A stretch of 64,000 bases of DNA from Desulfosoma sp. Lineage in GTDB: Bacteria; Desulfobacterota; Syntrophobacteria; Syntrophobacterales; DSM-9756. Positions 25,356 through 33,508 of this stretch are shown piece by piece; position 1 is the stretch's first letter; every line of letters starts with the position of its first letter. The notes below the pieces were generated by a model. The model had not been told where the DNA came from. It made no database searches and saw only the letters and a program-made list of their open reading frames with translations. The position numbers were made by a program, and so were the translations under genes. The stretch covers positions 1 to 64,000 of the forward strand of contig JBBFKY010000001.1 in the NCBI GenBank assembly GCA_037481875.1. The letters are read 5' to 3'.

Positions 25356-26282
25356 TTACGGCAGATTTTGAAGATAAGCTCTGTTTTCCTCGGACAAAGT
25401 CCCTGTCTCCGAACAGTCCCAGATGATCTCCTGGATTCTGCCTTGAGCCTGCGCCGTAAGGGTTTTCCCAAAAGTCAGCTCCGCTATTTCATAAAGACAC
25501 TGAAGGCCCGTGATGGCTGCCGGCGTATAGGGACTGCCGGCGCCCGGCGCCGCCAAATGGGCTGCGAGACAATAGGTGGGAACACAATAAGTGGATAGGC
25601 CGGGTTGAAGCACGAAAGCGGGGACATGAAGGACCATCATGGGCTGAAGTCCGGAATCTTCCGGGTAAAAAACCATTCCTGCAGGGATTTTGAATTCCAT
25701 GGGTTCCGAAGATTCGTTAACAAAGGTAACCGCCAGATGAAACGTGAGTCCCAAATCCGGGGGAAGGCATCCGATCAAGCATTCGGGGTTTGTTCCGCAA
25801 TTTTGCATGCATTGGACAACCTGTTGAATCTTGGCCGGATCCCAGGCACTGTAGTCGTAGCAGTCCACATCGCCTCCCCCCACACTGTGAATGCGCACAG
25901 GGAGCGCCTGAAGCCGTGCCAGTTTCCAGTACGCCCCCGAAGGGTCTTGAGGAACAGGCGTGTAGGCCAAGTCGATGGCATAAGGGTATCCTCGATACAT
26001 GACCACCGCATTCAGGATGTTCAGCGAGGAATCCAGCACGCCGCCTTGGGGTCCGGACATGGAAGTGCGTCCGGCCCACGTCAGTTTCCAGTAAGCTCCG
26101 GAAGGATCTTGAGGAAGCTGGACAAAGTCGAAATAAGCTCGATAATGGTCCGTACCCACCGTGACGTACGGAAGCGTCAGTTTCAGCGCATCGTCTGCGG
26201 TGCCTCCGGCGCCGTAAGCTGCTGAAGCGGCTCCGGCAAGCACAAGCGCAACCCATAAAATCGTCGAAAATTTTTTCTTCAT
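25356..26282 (-). CDS. Exported protein of unknown family with internal repeat
   Basis: A 308-residue secreted protein. The signal peptide (residues 1-24, ending ASAAYGA) follows a GGGAGG site six bases before the ATG. The mature part contains a duplicated segment of about 55 residues, each copy ending PQDPSGAYWKL, separated by GPQGGVLDSSLNILN. Seven to eight cysteines in the middle (CYDYSAW, CMQNCGTNPECLIGC, YCVPTYC) suggest disulfides, so it works outside the cytoplasm. I do not recognise the family. It lies directly upstream of the ExeA gene on the same strand, 79 bases away, so it may be a client or accessory of secretion. Confidence 0.7.
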   Translation of the reverse strand: MKKKFSTILWVALVLAGAASAAYGAGGTADDALKLTLPYVTVGTDHYRAYFDFVQLPQDPSGAYWKLTWAGRTSMSGPQGGVLDSSLNILNAVVMYRGYPYAIDLAYTPVPQDPSGAYWKLARLQALPVRIHSVGGGDVDCYDYSAWDPAKIQQVVQCMQNCGTNPECLIGCLPPDLGLTFHLAVTFVNESSEPMEFKIPAGMVFYPEDSGLQPMMVLHVPAFVLQPGLSTYCVPTYCLAAHLAAPGAGSPYTPAAITGLQCLYEIAELTFGKTLTAQAQGRIQEIIWDCSETGTLSEENRAYLQNLP

Positions 26283-26424
26283 GGCCATCCTCCCGTTGTC
26301 TGAAGTCACCCCTTAACTATCCCCTCAAACATCGCTTCCCCTTGCGGCTTCTGCTGAGGCTTTGATTGAATCGGTCCCAGTGAGTCTTAGGAGCCCTGAT
26401 TTCATCCTCGATCCAGAGCCCTTT

Positions 26425-28128
26425 TCAAAACAGGTCGGAATCGGCCCGTGTAAAGAAGAACCCCTGCATATCATCTACTTCCAAAGGGCTTTGAAAAGGC
26501 ACGTAAACAAACCATAGCCCTTGAGGTTCCGGTTGTTTTTGAAATCCCAGAAAAGACAGTTGAGTGATGAGCCACGTGGGGGTTCGGGAAACCCAGAGAC
26601 TGACCGTTTGAATGCCCAGAACCTGTCCCAGCCAAGACAGTCCTGGTGCTAAAGCTTCAGGGTGTTCGGGATCCAAAAAGAAATCCCCGATCACAGCATC
26701 CTCGTTTCTTTTTTCAGCTACCAGGTAGGCCACCACATGGCCGAAACGCCTTCGGACTTCCACGATCTTGTAGTTTTTATCCGGATCTGCAAACCGCCAG
26801 TTGAGATAGCGGCTCTGTCGCCTTACCAGAAAACGACCGTAGGCCTTTTTCACTCTTTCGTAAAGCATGTCATGTTCCGGACCGAATTTTTGAAGGGTTC
26901 GGCACGAGTAGCGTATGCGGTTCCATCGTCCCGGCGTGAAGGTCTCGAGCTTCAAAGTGTACTCGTCCAGAGGGTAGACAGGGCGGTATCCTAAAAAAAG
27001 CTTCCCCATTTTTTGAATATTTCCGGTATTGAAACCATAAACGAAGGGAACTTGGTTTTCACAGTAGCGGGCAAAGAAGTAGCGGGCCGTTCGCACCAAA
27101 AGGGACGTTTTTCCAAAACCAACATGGCGTACCTGGGGGTGCGTCATGGTGTCACCCACCTGTAAGACGACCGCCGATGTTTTCGTGAGTGTCTCTTCCA
27201 CAGGCACAAAATATCCGGAAAAATTCGCCACCACATCTCCCATGGCATTCCGGCACACCGCCACGGCATCCCGCCCGAAGGGACATGCTCGATATTTCCA
27301 GCGCCAATGATCAAGGGATCGAGAACCCGAAAAAATCTGGACGAAAAGTTGTACCAATTCAGGATCGTCCTCTTCGGGGCACGCCAGGATGCGGTAGTCA
27401 TCCTTTTCGGCTTCGAAGATTTCATAGCCCCAGGCGCCCCGTTCGTGTCTTTCCTTTTGCTTTTGCCATCCGGCCACAAGGGAATCCAACCCTTCGCACC
27501 ACGGATAGGCCTCCAAGCGTTTCAGGACCGCTTTGCAGGTAGGGGCGGTGTACGACCCGATGGGCTTGTGAAAACGAATTTTGAAGCCGGCCTCGGCCAA
27601 GGCGGTCTCGTAAAAGCGCTTGGGTTTCACGGCTGTTTCCTGGGCCGTGCTTTCGTCATAGATCATTTCGTCGCATAGAAGGATTCGCCCGTGAGGGCGC
27701 AGCAGCGTGCGGCAAGATTCAAAGAGATCGCGAAGGCAAGGAAAATACTGGGAAGATTCGAAAAAAACGACAAGATCGTAAGATTCCTGCTTCCACCAGG
27801 AGGGATGTCTTCCTTCAAAGGTTTCGCAAAGAAACCGTACGCGAGGATGGGAGAAGTGTTCCTGGGCGTACTGAATCATAGCGGGTTCGGGGGCCAAGGC
27901 TGTCACGTCATGTCCTTGAAGGGCCAACCGGTAGGCAAAGTGGCCGAAGCCGCATCCCACGTCCAATATGTTAAGGGATTCTCCATGCACGTGTTCCAAC
28001 ATGAGTTGCGTCAGTTTGTTTTGGGCATCCTCCAGAGACGTCGTGCTCTCATCCCAATAGCCGAAATGGAGGTCGTGTCCGCGCACGATGTCACGATAGA
28101 TGGAGAAAGGAAACGAGAGCTTTTCCAT
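26425..28128 (-). CDS. SAM methyltransferase fused to GNAT-like acyltransferase
   Basis: A 567-residue cytosolic protein. Residues about 1-215 are a class I methyltransferase (motif I ILDVGCGFGHFAYRLA, motif II region VTALAPEPAM, motif IV YDLVVFFESSQYF). Residues about 245-560 look like two GNAT-type folds as in GNAT/Eis-like or FemAB-like transferases (DHWRWKYRACPFG, VRHVGFGKTSLLVRTA, YGFNTGNIQKMGKLFLGYRPV, LNWRFADPDKNYKIVEV). Such enzymes acylate or aminoacylate sugars or lipids in surface polymer pathways. The open frame runs upstream to 28551 but the ATG at 28128 has AAGGGAAG before it. The neighbour is a GT2 glycosyltransferase, so a role in glycan or glycolipid modification is likely. 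Confidence 0.7.
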   Translation of the reverse strand: MEKLSFPFSIYRDIVRGHDLHFGYWDESTTSLEDAQNKLTQLMLEHVHGESLNILDVGCGFGHFAYRLALQGHDVTALAPEPAMIQYAQEHFSHPRVRFLCETFEGRHPSWWKQESYDLVVFFESSQYFPCLRDLFESCRTLLRPHGRILLCDEMIYDESTAQETAVKPKRFYETALAEAGFKIRFHKPIGSYTAPTCKAVLKRLEAYPWCEGLDSLVAGWQKQKERHERGAWGYEIFEAEKDDYRILACPEEDDPELVQLFVQIFSGSRSLDHWRWKYRACPFGRDAVAVCRNAMGDVVANFSGYFVPVEETLTKTSAVVLQVGDTMTHPQVRHVGFGKTSLLVRTARYFFARYCENQVPFVYGFNTGNIQKMGKLFLGYRPVYPLDEYTLKLETFTPGRWNRIRYSCRTLQKFGPEHDMLYERVKKAYGRFLVRRQSRYLNWRFADPDKNYKIVEVRRRFGHVVAYLVAEKRNEDAVIGDFFLDPEHPEALAPGLSWLGQVLGIQTVSLWVSRTPTWLITQLSFLGFQKQPEPQGLWFVYVPFQSPLEVDDMQGFFFTRADSDLF

Positions 28129-28231
28129 GAACTTCCCTTCGTACCTTTGGTTCTTTGGACTTTCGGTCGAAAATTCCGAATGCTTGTCCGAAAACTCGGA
28201 ATACCAAGGTCTTTCATGCCCTTTCAAGGTA

Positions 28232-28253
28232 GGGGCGAGGAGCGTCTTGCCCC
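28232..28253. repeat. Family B palindrome
   Basis: GGGGCGAG, six bases, CTTGCCCC: a near-perfect copy of the elements at 8212 and 33677. It sits in the 233-base gap between the GT2 gene and the methyltransferase-acyltransferase gene. Confidence 0.65.
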
Positions 28254-28361
28254 TATAAGGCTGAAATTGTGTCTTTTCCTTGTGGCGCGTTCCCTCCGGC
28301 CGGCTCATGATGCGAGCGGGGTGCCCGTGCTCTCGAGGAAAAGGGTTTTTCAGAAAATCTC

Positions 28362-29534
28362 CTAAACAACAGTGAAGGAGAACCGAAGGCTTTTGGATTC
28401 CTGGAAACCATTTACCGGACCGATTCTTCCGAAGTAATGTCCGGGAGCGAGCCTTTGAAAGCCGTCTTCCGGAAATTCTGCATGGGCCCCTGTGCCGAAG
28501 GCTCCTGCTGCGGGAATGAAATGGACGCTGGGACTCCATTCGAAAAGCCACGGTCTTTGAATCGCCTCAGGGACGTGAACCCGAAAGGGTTCTCGGTAAA
28601 CCTGTTCGGCTCCATGACGTGCCAGCATGTCCATCGACATGCGTGGACCTTGGGGAATCCATCGTGCCCATCGCGTATACCATGAAAAGTGTTTTCTGAG
28701 AAAGACCGCATGGGATTCTACCATGAGCCGTCTTTTTGTGGGCAAACTTTCCAGGCCGCATTGATCAAACTCATGCACCACGGCAGCTTCGGGCACGACG
28801 AAAAGGCGCCAGCCTCGGCGGGTCATGCGCAGAAACAGGTCTGTGTCTTCAAAGTAGAGGAAAAATCCAGGGTCAAAAAGCCCGCCGGCATCTTGAATAG
28901 CATCGGCTCGGATCAGGACCGAGCCGCCTGAGAGGTTTTTCACTGGAAAAGGATTTCGCGACTGCCAGGCACGCACCGTGTCCCGGCGCCATTTTTTTCC
29001 CAGAAAACGCATCAAGGGAAGCGCCGGGTCTCCAACCCTGTCGGCTGCGGATAGCATGAGGATCCATGAGGGTGGCACCGACGGAGGTAAAAGAAAGCGT
29101 TTTCCTGGATCCCAATAGATGAGAGGGCCCACGGCGCCGATACGACTATTGGTGTTGAGGGCTTTCACCAGTTGTGTCAAACACCCTTCGATCAGGTACG
29201 CATCGGGATTGAGAAGAAGAAGAGCTTCCGCCGGCCTTTGTGCCCAGGCCATGGTGCATGCCTGTCCAAACCCCAGGTTTCGATGCGAAATCATAAGATG
29301 CACCGAGCCAGGCAGATGAGCTTTCAAAAAATCGGCTTCTTTGGGGCAGGTGCTGTTGTCGACCACAACCACGTCCAGAGGACCTTGATAGTCGGAGTTC
29401 ACAATGGATTGGACGGCCCTCACGGTGAGCGGGGCACTGTGGTAGTTGACGACAACGGCGACAACATGTCGAACCTTGCGCCGATGATGGACGGACAAGC
29501 TGTGCTCTGTTGTGACTGAGGGAATCCAGTTCAT
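28362..29534 (-). CDS. GT2 glycosyltransferase, rhamnosyltransferase-like
   Basis: A 390-residue GT-A fold enzyme. Donor-site segments are VAVVVNYHSAPLTVRAVQSI, VVVVDNSTCPKEADFL, NLGFGQACTMAW, LLLLNPDAYL and FDPGFFLYFEDTDLFLRMTRRGWR, as in rhamnosyltransferase-type family 2 enzymes. No membrane segment is seen. It reads toward the methyltransferase-acyltransferase gene and away from gspE, so it shares a divergent promoter region with the secretion operon. The 45-residue C-terminal extension after RPWLFEWSPS is not typical of the family. Confidence 0.85.
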   Translation of the reverse strand: MNWIPSVTTEHSLSVHHRRKVRHVVAVVVNYHSAPLTVRAVQSIVNSDYQGPLDVVVVDNSTCPKEADFLKAHLPGSVHLMISHRNLGFGQACTMAWAQRPAEALLLLNPDAYLIEGCLTQLVKALNTNSRIGAVGPLIYWDPGKRFLLPPSVPPSWILMLSAADRVGDPALPLMRFLGKKWRRDTVRAWQSRNPFPVKNLSGGSVLIRADAIQDAGGLFDPGFFLYFEDTDLFLRMTRRGWRLFVVPEAAVVHEFDQCGLESLPTKRRLMVESHAVFLRKHFSWYTRWARWIPQGPRMSMDMLARHGAEQVYREPFRVHVPEAIQRPWLFEWSPSVHFIPAAGAFGTGAHAEFPEDGFQRLAPGHYFGRIGPVNGFQESKSLRFSFTVV

Positions 29535-29649
29535 CGAGGCTTTTCACTCCTTGGTTGAAATAAACTTCGTTTGCTAGCAGGCGCCGGCTTCGGTGTCAAA
29601 ACCATTTTTGCTTTGTTTTGTGTTTGGAAAAGCCTACAATCCGCCGACC

Positions 29650-29680
29650 TTGACCTTGTTCGCCCTTCATGTGCTATGCT
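29650..29680 (+). promoter_or_regulatory. Weak candidate promoter for the gsp operon
   Basis: TTGACC (29650) and TATGCT (29675) are separated by 19 bases, somewhat long. A start near 29687 would give a short leader before the chosen gspE start. Confidence 0.3.
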
Positions 29681-29735
29681 GCAAAAACACGAAGGGACAA
29701 GGAAATTTCACGAAGATCATGGAGCCGAACCCAAG

Positions 29736-31361
29736 ATGATGGATGTGGTGCGATCGGTGATGCAAAAGTTTCGCTCGGGATCGATGGAGGCTTTAGGGCC
29801 TTTGCCTGGCGGGAATGGAATCATGCGGGTGGAAAACCTTCCGGATTTTCCTTTTATGGACGAGGCCGATTTCCCCGACTCGCCGCCCCGCTACAATCCC
29901 CTGCCCATTGCCTATCTTAAGCGCTTTAAAGTCCTGCCCTTGGTTGAGGCCGAGGACAGGGTCACCATTGTCATGGTGAACCCCCTGGATTTGGCCACTC
30001 AGGAAGTGGTGCGCAAAGCTTATGGAAAACCCCTCAAGGTTTATCGATCCACGGCGGAAGCGATCTCTCAATTTACCTACCAATGGTACGAAGCGGACAC
30101 GGCTTTTCAGGAAACCGAGGCGGAAGGGGAAGAAAACCCGGACTTGGACGCCCATCTTTGGGACAATCCCGAGCACTTGCGGGATATGGCCTCTGAAGCC
30201 CCCATCGTGCGCCTCGTGAACCATCTGATCACTCGAGCCGTAGATGTGGGGGCTTCGGACATTCATATTGAGCCTCTCAAAAAACTGGTGAAGGTGCGGT
30301 ATCGCATCGACGGTGTTCTGCATGATCAGGATGACCTTCCCAAAAAATTTCAGGCGGCCATCGCCTCGCGAATCAAACTCATGGCTCGCATGAACATCGC
30401 TGAAATGCGGCTGCCTCAGGACGGCCGTATCAAGTTCAAACTTACCAAAAAGGAAATCGATATTCGAGTTTCCAGCTTACCGACCGTGTTCGGCGAAAGC
30501 CTGGTCCTGCGCCTGCTTCAAAAGGAAGACATTTTGCTGGATCTGGACGTTCTCGGTTTTCCCAAGGATCTTTTGAGTCGATTCAAACAGATCATTGCGC
30601 TGCCTTATGGCATTCTTCTGGTTACGGGACCTACCGGATCCGGAAAAACCACCACGCTCTACGCGGCCATCAACGAAATCAACACGCCGGACCGTAAGAT
30701 CGTCACTGTAGAAGATCCTGTGGAATACCAGTTGGACGGTGTCAACCAGGTTCAGGTGCAACCGAAAATCGGTTTGACCTTTGCTCATTGTTTGCGATCT
30801 TTTTTGCGCCAGGATCCGGACGTGATGCTTGTGGGAGAAATTCGTGACCTGGAGACCGCCGAAATCGCCATTCAGGCGGCCCTCACCGGCCATATGGTCT
30901 TTTCCACACTGCACACCAACGATGCCGCCGGGGCCATCACGCGATTGGAAGACATGGGGGTCGAACCCTTTATGATCACTTCGGCTGTGGTGGCTGTTCT
31001 GGCGCAAAGGCTCGTGCGAAAGGTCTGTTCGGGGTGCCGCAACGAGATCAGAATAGGAGACGAAGAACGACGAATTCTGGCCCAGGAATTTGCCGTACCC
31101 CTGGAAGCGGTGCCGACATCGTACTTTAAAGGCAAAGGGTGTGATCATTGTGGCGGGACGGGGTATCGAGGGCGTATCGGGCTTTTTGAGTTTTTACCTT
31201 TGGATGAGCCGGTTCAGCGGGAGATTCTTAAAGGGGCTGATCGTAACGCCATTGTGGCCAAGGCGGTAAGCTTGGGCATGCGAACCTTGCGGCAGGACGG
31301 TCTGGAAAAGGTTGTGGCCGGGATGACCACCTTTGAGGAAGTCATTCGAGTGACCAGGTGA
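29736..31361 (+). CDS. gspE: Type II secretion ATPase GspE
   Basis: The cytoplasmic hexameric ATPase that drives pseudopilus assembly, 541 residues from the chosen start. It has an N1E-like N-terminus (PLPIAYLKRFKVLPLVEAED), the Walker A GPTGSGKTTTLYAAI, the Asp box and Walker B (MLVGEIRDLETAEIAIQAALTGH), the His box (STLHTNDAAGAITRL) and a zinc-binding tetracysteine module (CSGC then CDHCGGTGYRG). The start is uncertain: ATGATG at 29736/29739 has GGAG eleven bases upstream; the frame is open to 29571. The stop overlaps the gspF start in a TGATG junction. PilB is a close relative, but the gspF-H-I-J-K-L-M-D neighbours settle the assignment. Confidence 0.93.
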   Translation: MMDVVRSVMQKFRSGSMEALGPLPGGNGIMRVENLPDFPFMDEADFPDSPPRYNPLPIAYLKRFKVLPLVEAEDRVTIVMVNPLDLATQEVVRKAYGKPLKVYRSTAEAISQFTYQWYEADTAFQETEAEGEENPDLDAHLWDNPEHLRDMASEAPIVRLVNHLITRAVDVGASDIHIEPLKKLVKVRYRIDGVLHDQDDLPKKFQAAIASRIKLMARMNIAEMRLPQDGRIKFKLTKKEIDIRVSSLPTVFGESLVLRLLQKEDILLDLDVLGFPKDLLSRFKQIIALPYGILLVTGPTGSGKTTTLYAAINEINTPDRKIVTVEDPVEYQLDGVNQVQVQPKIGLTFAHCLRSFLRQDPDVMLVGEIRDLETAEIAIQAALTGHMVFSTLHTNDAAGAITRLEDMGVEPFMITSAVVAVLAQRLVRKVCSGCRNEIRIGDEERRILAQEFAVPLEAVPTSYFKGKGCDHCGGTGYRGRIGLFEFLPLDEPVQREILKGADRNAIVAKAVSLGMRTLRQDGLEKVVAGMTTFEEVIRVTR

Positions 31362-32569
31362 TGCAGAGATTCTTTTATGAAGGAGTGGATGTTCGCGGGC
31401 GCAAGGTGCGAGGGGCCGAAGAGGCTTCGGACCTGGAAAGTCTTTTGGTGAGTCTCAGTGCCAAAGGGGTTCATGTTCTGCGGTGGTCCGAATCACCCAT
31501 AGGACGGGAGGGCTTCTCCTTTTTCCGAAAAGGGCGCCTCAGCGCCAAGCAAAGGTTGGAATTCATTTCGGAACTGGCCCATCTGGTGCGTTCCGGAGTT
31601 CCCATCGACCGGTGTCTTCAAATCCTTGCCGATGCCACCACAGCCGATCGTGTGCGTCAGTTGGCTCTCAGCCTTCGGGAAGGACTTCGCGGCGGCCAAA
31701 GCCTTTCCGAAGCCATGGCACAGAAAGCCCCTGAATTCGGTGATCTGACCGTCAGCATGATTCGAGTGGGGGAAGCAGGCGGCGTTCTGGACGATTCCCT
31801 GGAAAAACTGGCCGGTTTTTTGGCTCGAACCGAAGAGATCAAAAGATTCATCATTTCTTCCTCCATCTATCCCGTGGTGCTTCTTTTTGTGGGTGTTGCC
31901 TCGGTGGCTTCCATTCTGGGTTTTGTGATTCCCAAATTCGCCGTCATTCTGGAAGATCTGGGACCGAACATTCCAACGGCGACCCAAGCCTTGATCGCTT
32001 TAAGCCGCGTTTTCCGTGCTTTTTGGTGGCTGTTGGCTCTGATGCCCATAATCCTTGCCTTGGGGTTTGTGACTTATGCCAGAAAACCTGAAAACCGTCG
32101 TCGACTTCATTCCCTGATCCTGAAAGTTCCTTTTCTGGGACGGCTGGTTCTGGAGGTGGAGCTGGCCCGCATGACACGGACCTTAGGGACGCTCCTTCAA
32201 AGCGGCGTACCTCTTCTCAAGTCCCTGGCCATCGCACAAGCCGTGGCCCGCAACGTGCTCCTCAAGGAAGCTCTTCAGGACATCTACGAAAAGGTGCAAC
32301 AGGGCATGGCCATGAGTACTCTTATGCGAGCCTCCCCTGTTTTTCCGCCCATGGTCGTCCACATGACCTCCATCGGTGAAGAAACGGGAGATCTGGGTCA
32401 CATTTTAGGCAGTGTGGCCGACAATCTGGAAAAGGAAATCCAGAGCAAAACGAAGGCGGCTTTGGCCCTTCTGGAACCTGTGGTCATCGTGTTCATGGGA
32501 ATACTCATCGGCGGCATGGTTATCTCCATGCTTTTGGCCATTTTTGGTATCCATGAAATATCATTCTAA
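31361..32569 (+). CDS. gspF: Type II secretion inner-membrane platform protein GspF
   Basis: A 402-residue polytopic protein that anchors GspE. Two GspF repeats are visible: one around FISELAHLVRSGVPIDRCLQ to GEAGGVLDDSLEKLAGFL, the second around ELARMTRTLGTLLQSGVPLL to IGEETGDLGHILGSVADNLE. Membrane segments lie at about 170-195, 220-240 and 375-400. The N-terminal FFYEGVDVRGRKVRGAEEA is the standard start. Translation is coupled to gspE through a stop-start overlap, and its own end overlaps gspH by 17 bases. Confidence 0.95.
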   Translation: MQRFFYEGVDVRGRKVRGAEEASDLESLLVSLSAKGVHVLRWSESPIGREGFSFFRKGRLSAKQRLEFISELAHLVRSGVPIDRCLQILADATTADRVRQLALSLREGLRGGQSLSEAMAQKAPEFGDLTVSMIRVGEAGGVLDDSLEKLAGFLARTEEIKRFIISSSIYPVVLLFVGVASVASILGFVIPKFAVILEDLGPNIPTATQALIALSRVFRAFWWLLALMPIILALGFVTYARKPENRRRLHSLILKVPFLGRLVLEVELARMTRTLGTLLQSGVPLLKSLAIAQAVARNVLLKEALQDIYEKVQQGMAMSTLMRASPVFPPMVVHMTSIGEETGDLGHILGSVADNLEKEIQSKTKAALALLEPVVIVFMGILIGGMVISMLLAIFGIHEISF

Positions 32570-33011
32570 GATTTCCGGCTTTACTCTGGTGGAACTCCTG
32601 GTGGTGCTGGCCATTGTGGCCTTATCGCTTACCTTGGTGATCACCACGGTGGGTGGTGGGCTCGGCCGAAAAGAAGAGCGCCGTTTTGTCATGGAACTGG
32701 GAGGGCTTTTGAGAAAGGCGAGGCAGCACGCGGTGGCTGGAGGTCTTGCCGTGGCCGTGGTCTTTTCCGAGGAAGATCGACGGTGCTGGATCGAGGACTT
32801 CAAAGACGAAGGCTTGAGTATTCCGAGAGAGGTGGAGGTCGAAGCTCTGGGTGCCCTGCGTGCCGATGGAATGTTTTACCTTTTCTTTTATCCCGATGGG
32901 GCTTCCAGCGGAGCGGAACTGACCGTTAGGCGTCGAGGTGTGGTGCTTGGCCGCATTCGAGTGGACCCTTTGACCGGATTGGCCATGGCCGTGACCACCG
33001 AAGCGGGCTAA
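32553..33011 (+). CDS. gspH: Minor pseudopilin GspH
   Basis: A 152-residue prepilin. The short leader KYHSKISG is cleaved before FTLVELLVVLAIVALSLTLV, the type III signal with Glu at +5. The globular part (ARQHAVAGGLAVAVVFSEED, VDPLTGLA) fits GspH/FimT, the minor pseudopilin at the pseudopilus tip complex. It could be mistaken for the major pseudopilin GspG, but the calcium-site C-terminus and the GspG core are lacking. The start ATG lies within the end of gspF. Confidence 0.85.
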   Translation: MKYHSKISGFTLVELLVVLAIVALSLTLVITTVGGGLGRKEERRFVMELGGLLRKARQHAVAGGLAVAVVFSEEDRRCWIEDFKDEGLSIPREVEVEALGALRADGMFYLFFYPDGASSGAELTVRRRGVVLGRIRVDPLTGLAMAVTTEAG

Positions 33012-33058
33012 GGCGGGAAAGGGATTTGAGGCCCGTGAGATTTTCCACGGAATGGATC

Positions 33059-33508
33059 ATGCCCATCAGGCTGCAAGGGAGAATGTTTTCCCATAAACCG
33101 AAAACCTTTTCCAAAAGCGTTTCGGGATTCAGCCTTCTTGAGGTCCTGGTCGCTTTAACGATTATGGGAATCACGTTGGCCGTGATTTTCTACGGGTTTT
33201 CTCAGTCGGCTCGACTGCGGCTGCAGGCGCAGAAAGTGCTGGAGGCGTCCAGAGTGGCACGCATCGTTCTGGCCGATTCCGTGCTTCTGACCGAAGCGGT
33301 ACGGCGAGGGGTGATGGAAGGGCCGGTGGATGGCGAGCCGGGATGGTTCTACAGGTTGGAAGCTCGACCTTTGGTCCTTTCCTTGGGCAGGGACATGGAA
33401 GCTTATGAAGATCCCAACATGGTGCAACTGACCCTCTGCGTGTTTGAAGAATCGCAGAGTTCACGACGATCAAGATGTCTGGTAGGCTGGTACGAGAGAA
33501 AAGGATGA
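33059..33508 (+). CDS. gspI: Minor pseudopilin GspI
   Basis: A prepilin of about 149 residues. The signal KSVSG/FSLLEVLVALTIMGITLAV with Glu at +5 and the ALTI helix are typical of GspI, followed by AQKVLEASRVARIVLADSVL and a beta-rich C-terminus. The start is uncertain: ATG at 33059, ATG at 33083 (giving a 15-residue leader but with its site too close) or TTG at 33026. GspI nucleates the tip complex with GspJ and GspK. The stop TGA is overlapped by the gspJ ATG. Confidence 0.88.
   Translation: MPIRLQGRMFSHKPKTFSKSVSGFSLLEVLVALTIMGITLAVIFYGFSQSARLRLQAQKVLEASRVARIVLADSVLLTEAVRRGVMEGPVDGEPGWFYRLEARPLVLSLGRDMEAYEDPNMVQLTLCVFEESQSSRRSRCLVGWYERKG

Noticed and set aside
29736-31361. Type IV pilus ATPase PilB
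   Set aside because: The protein alone could be PilB, but the downstream F-H-I-J-K-L-M-D order is that of type II secretion.
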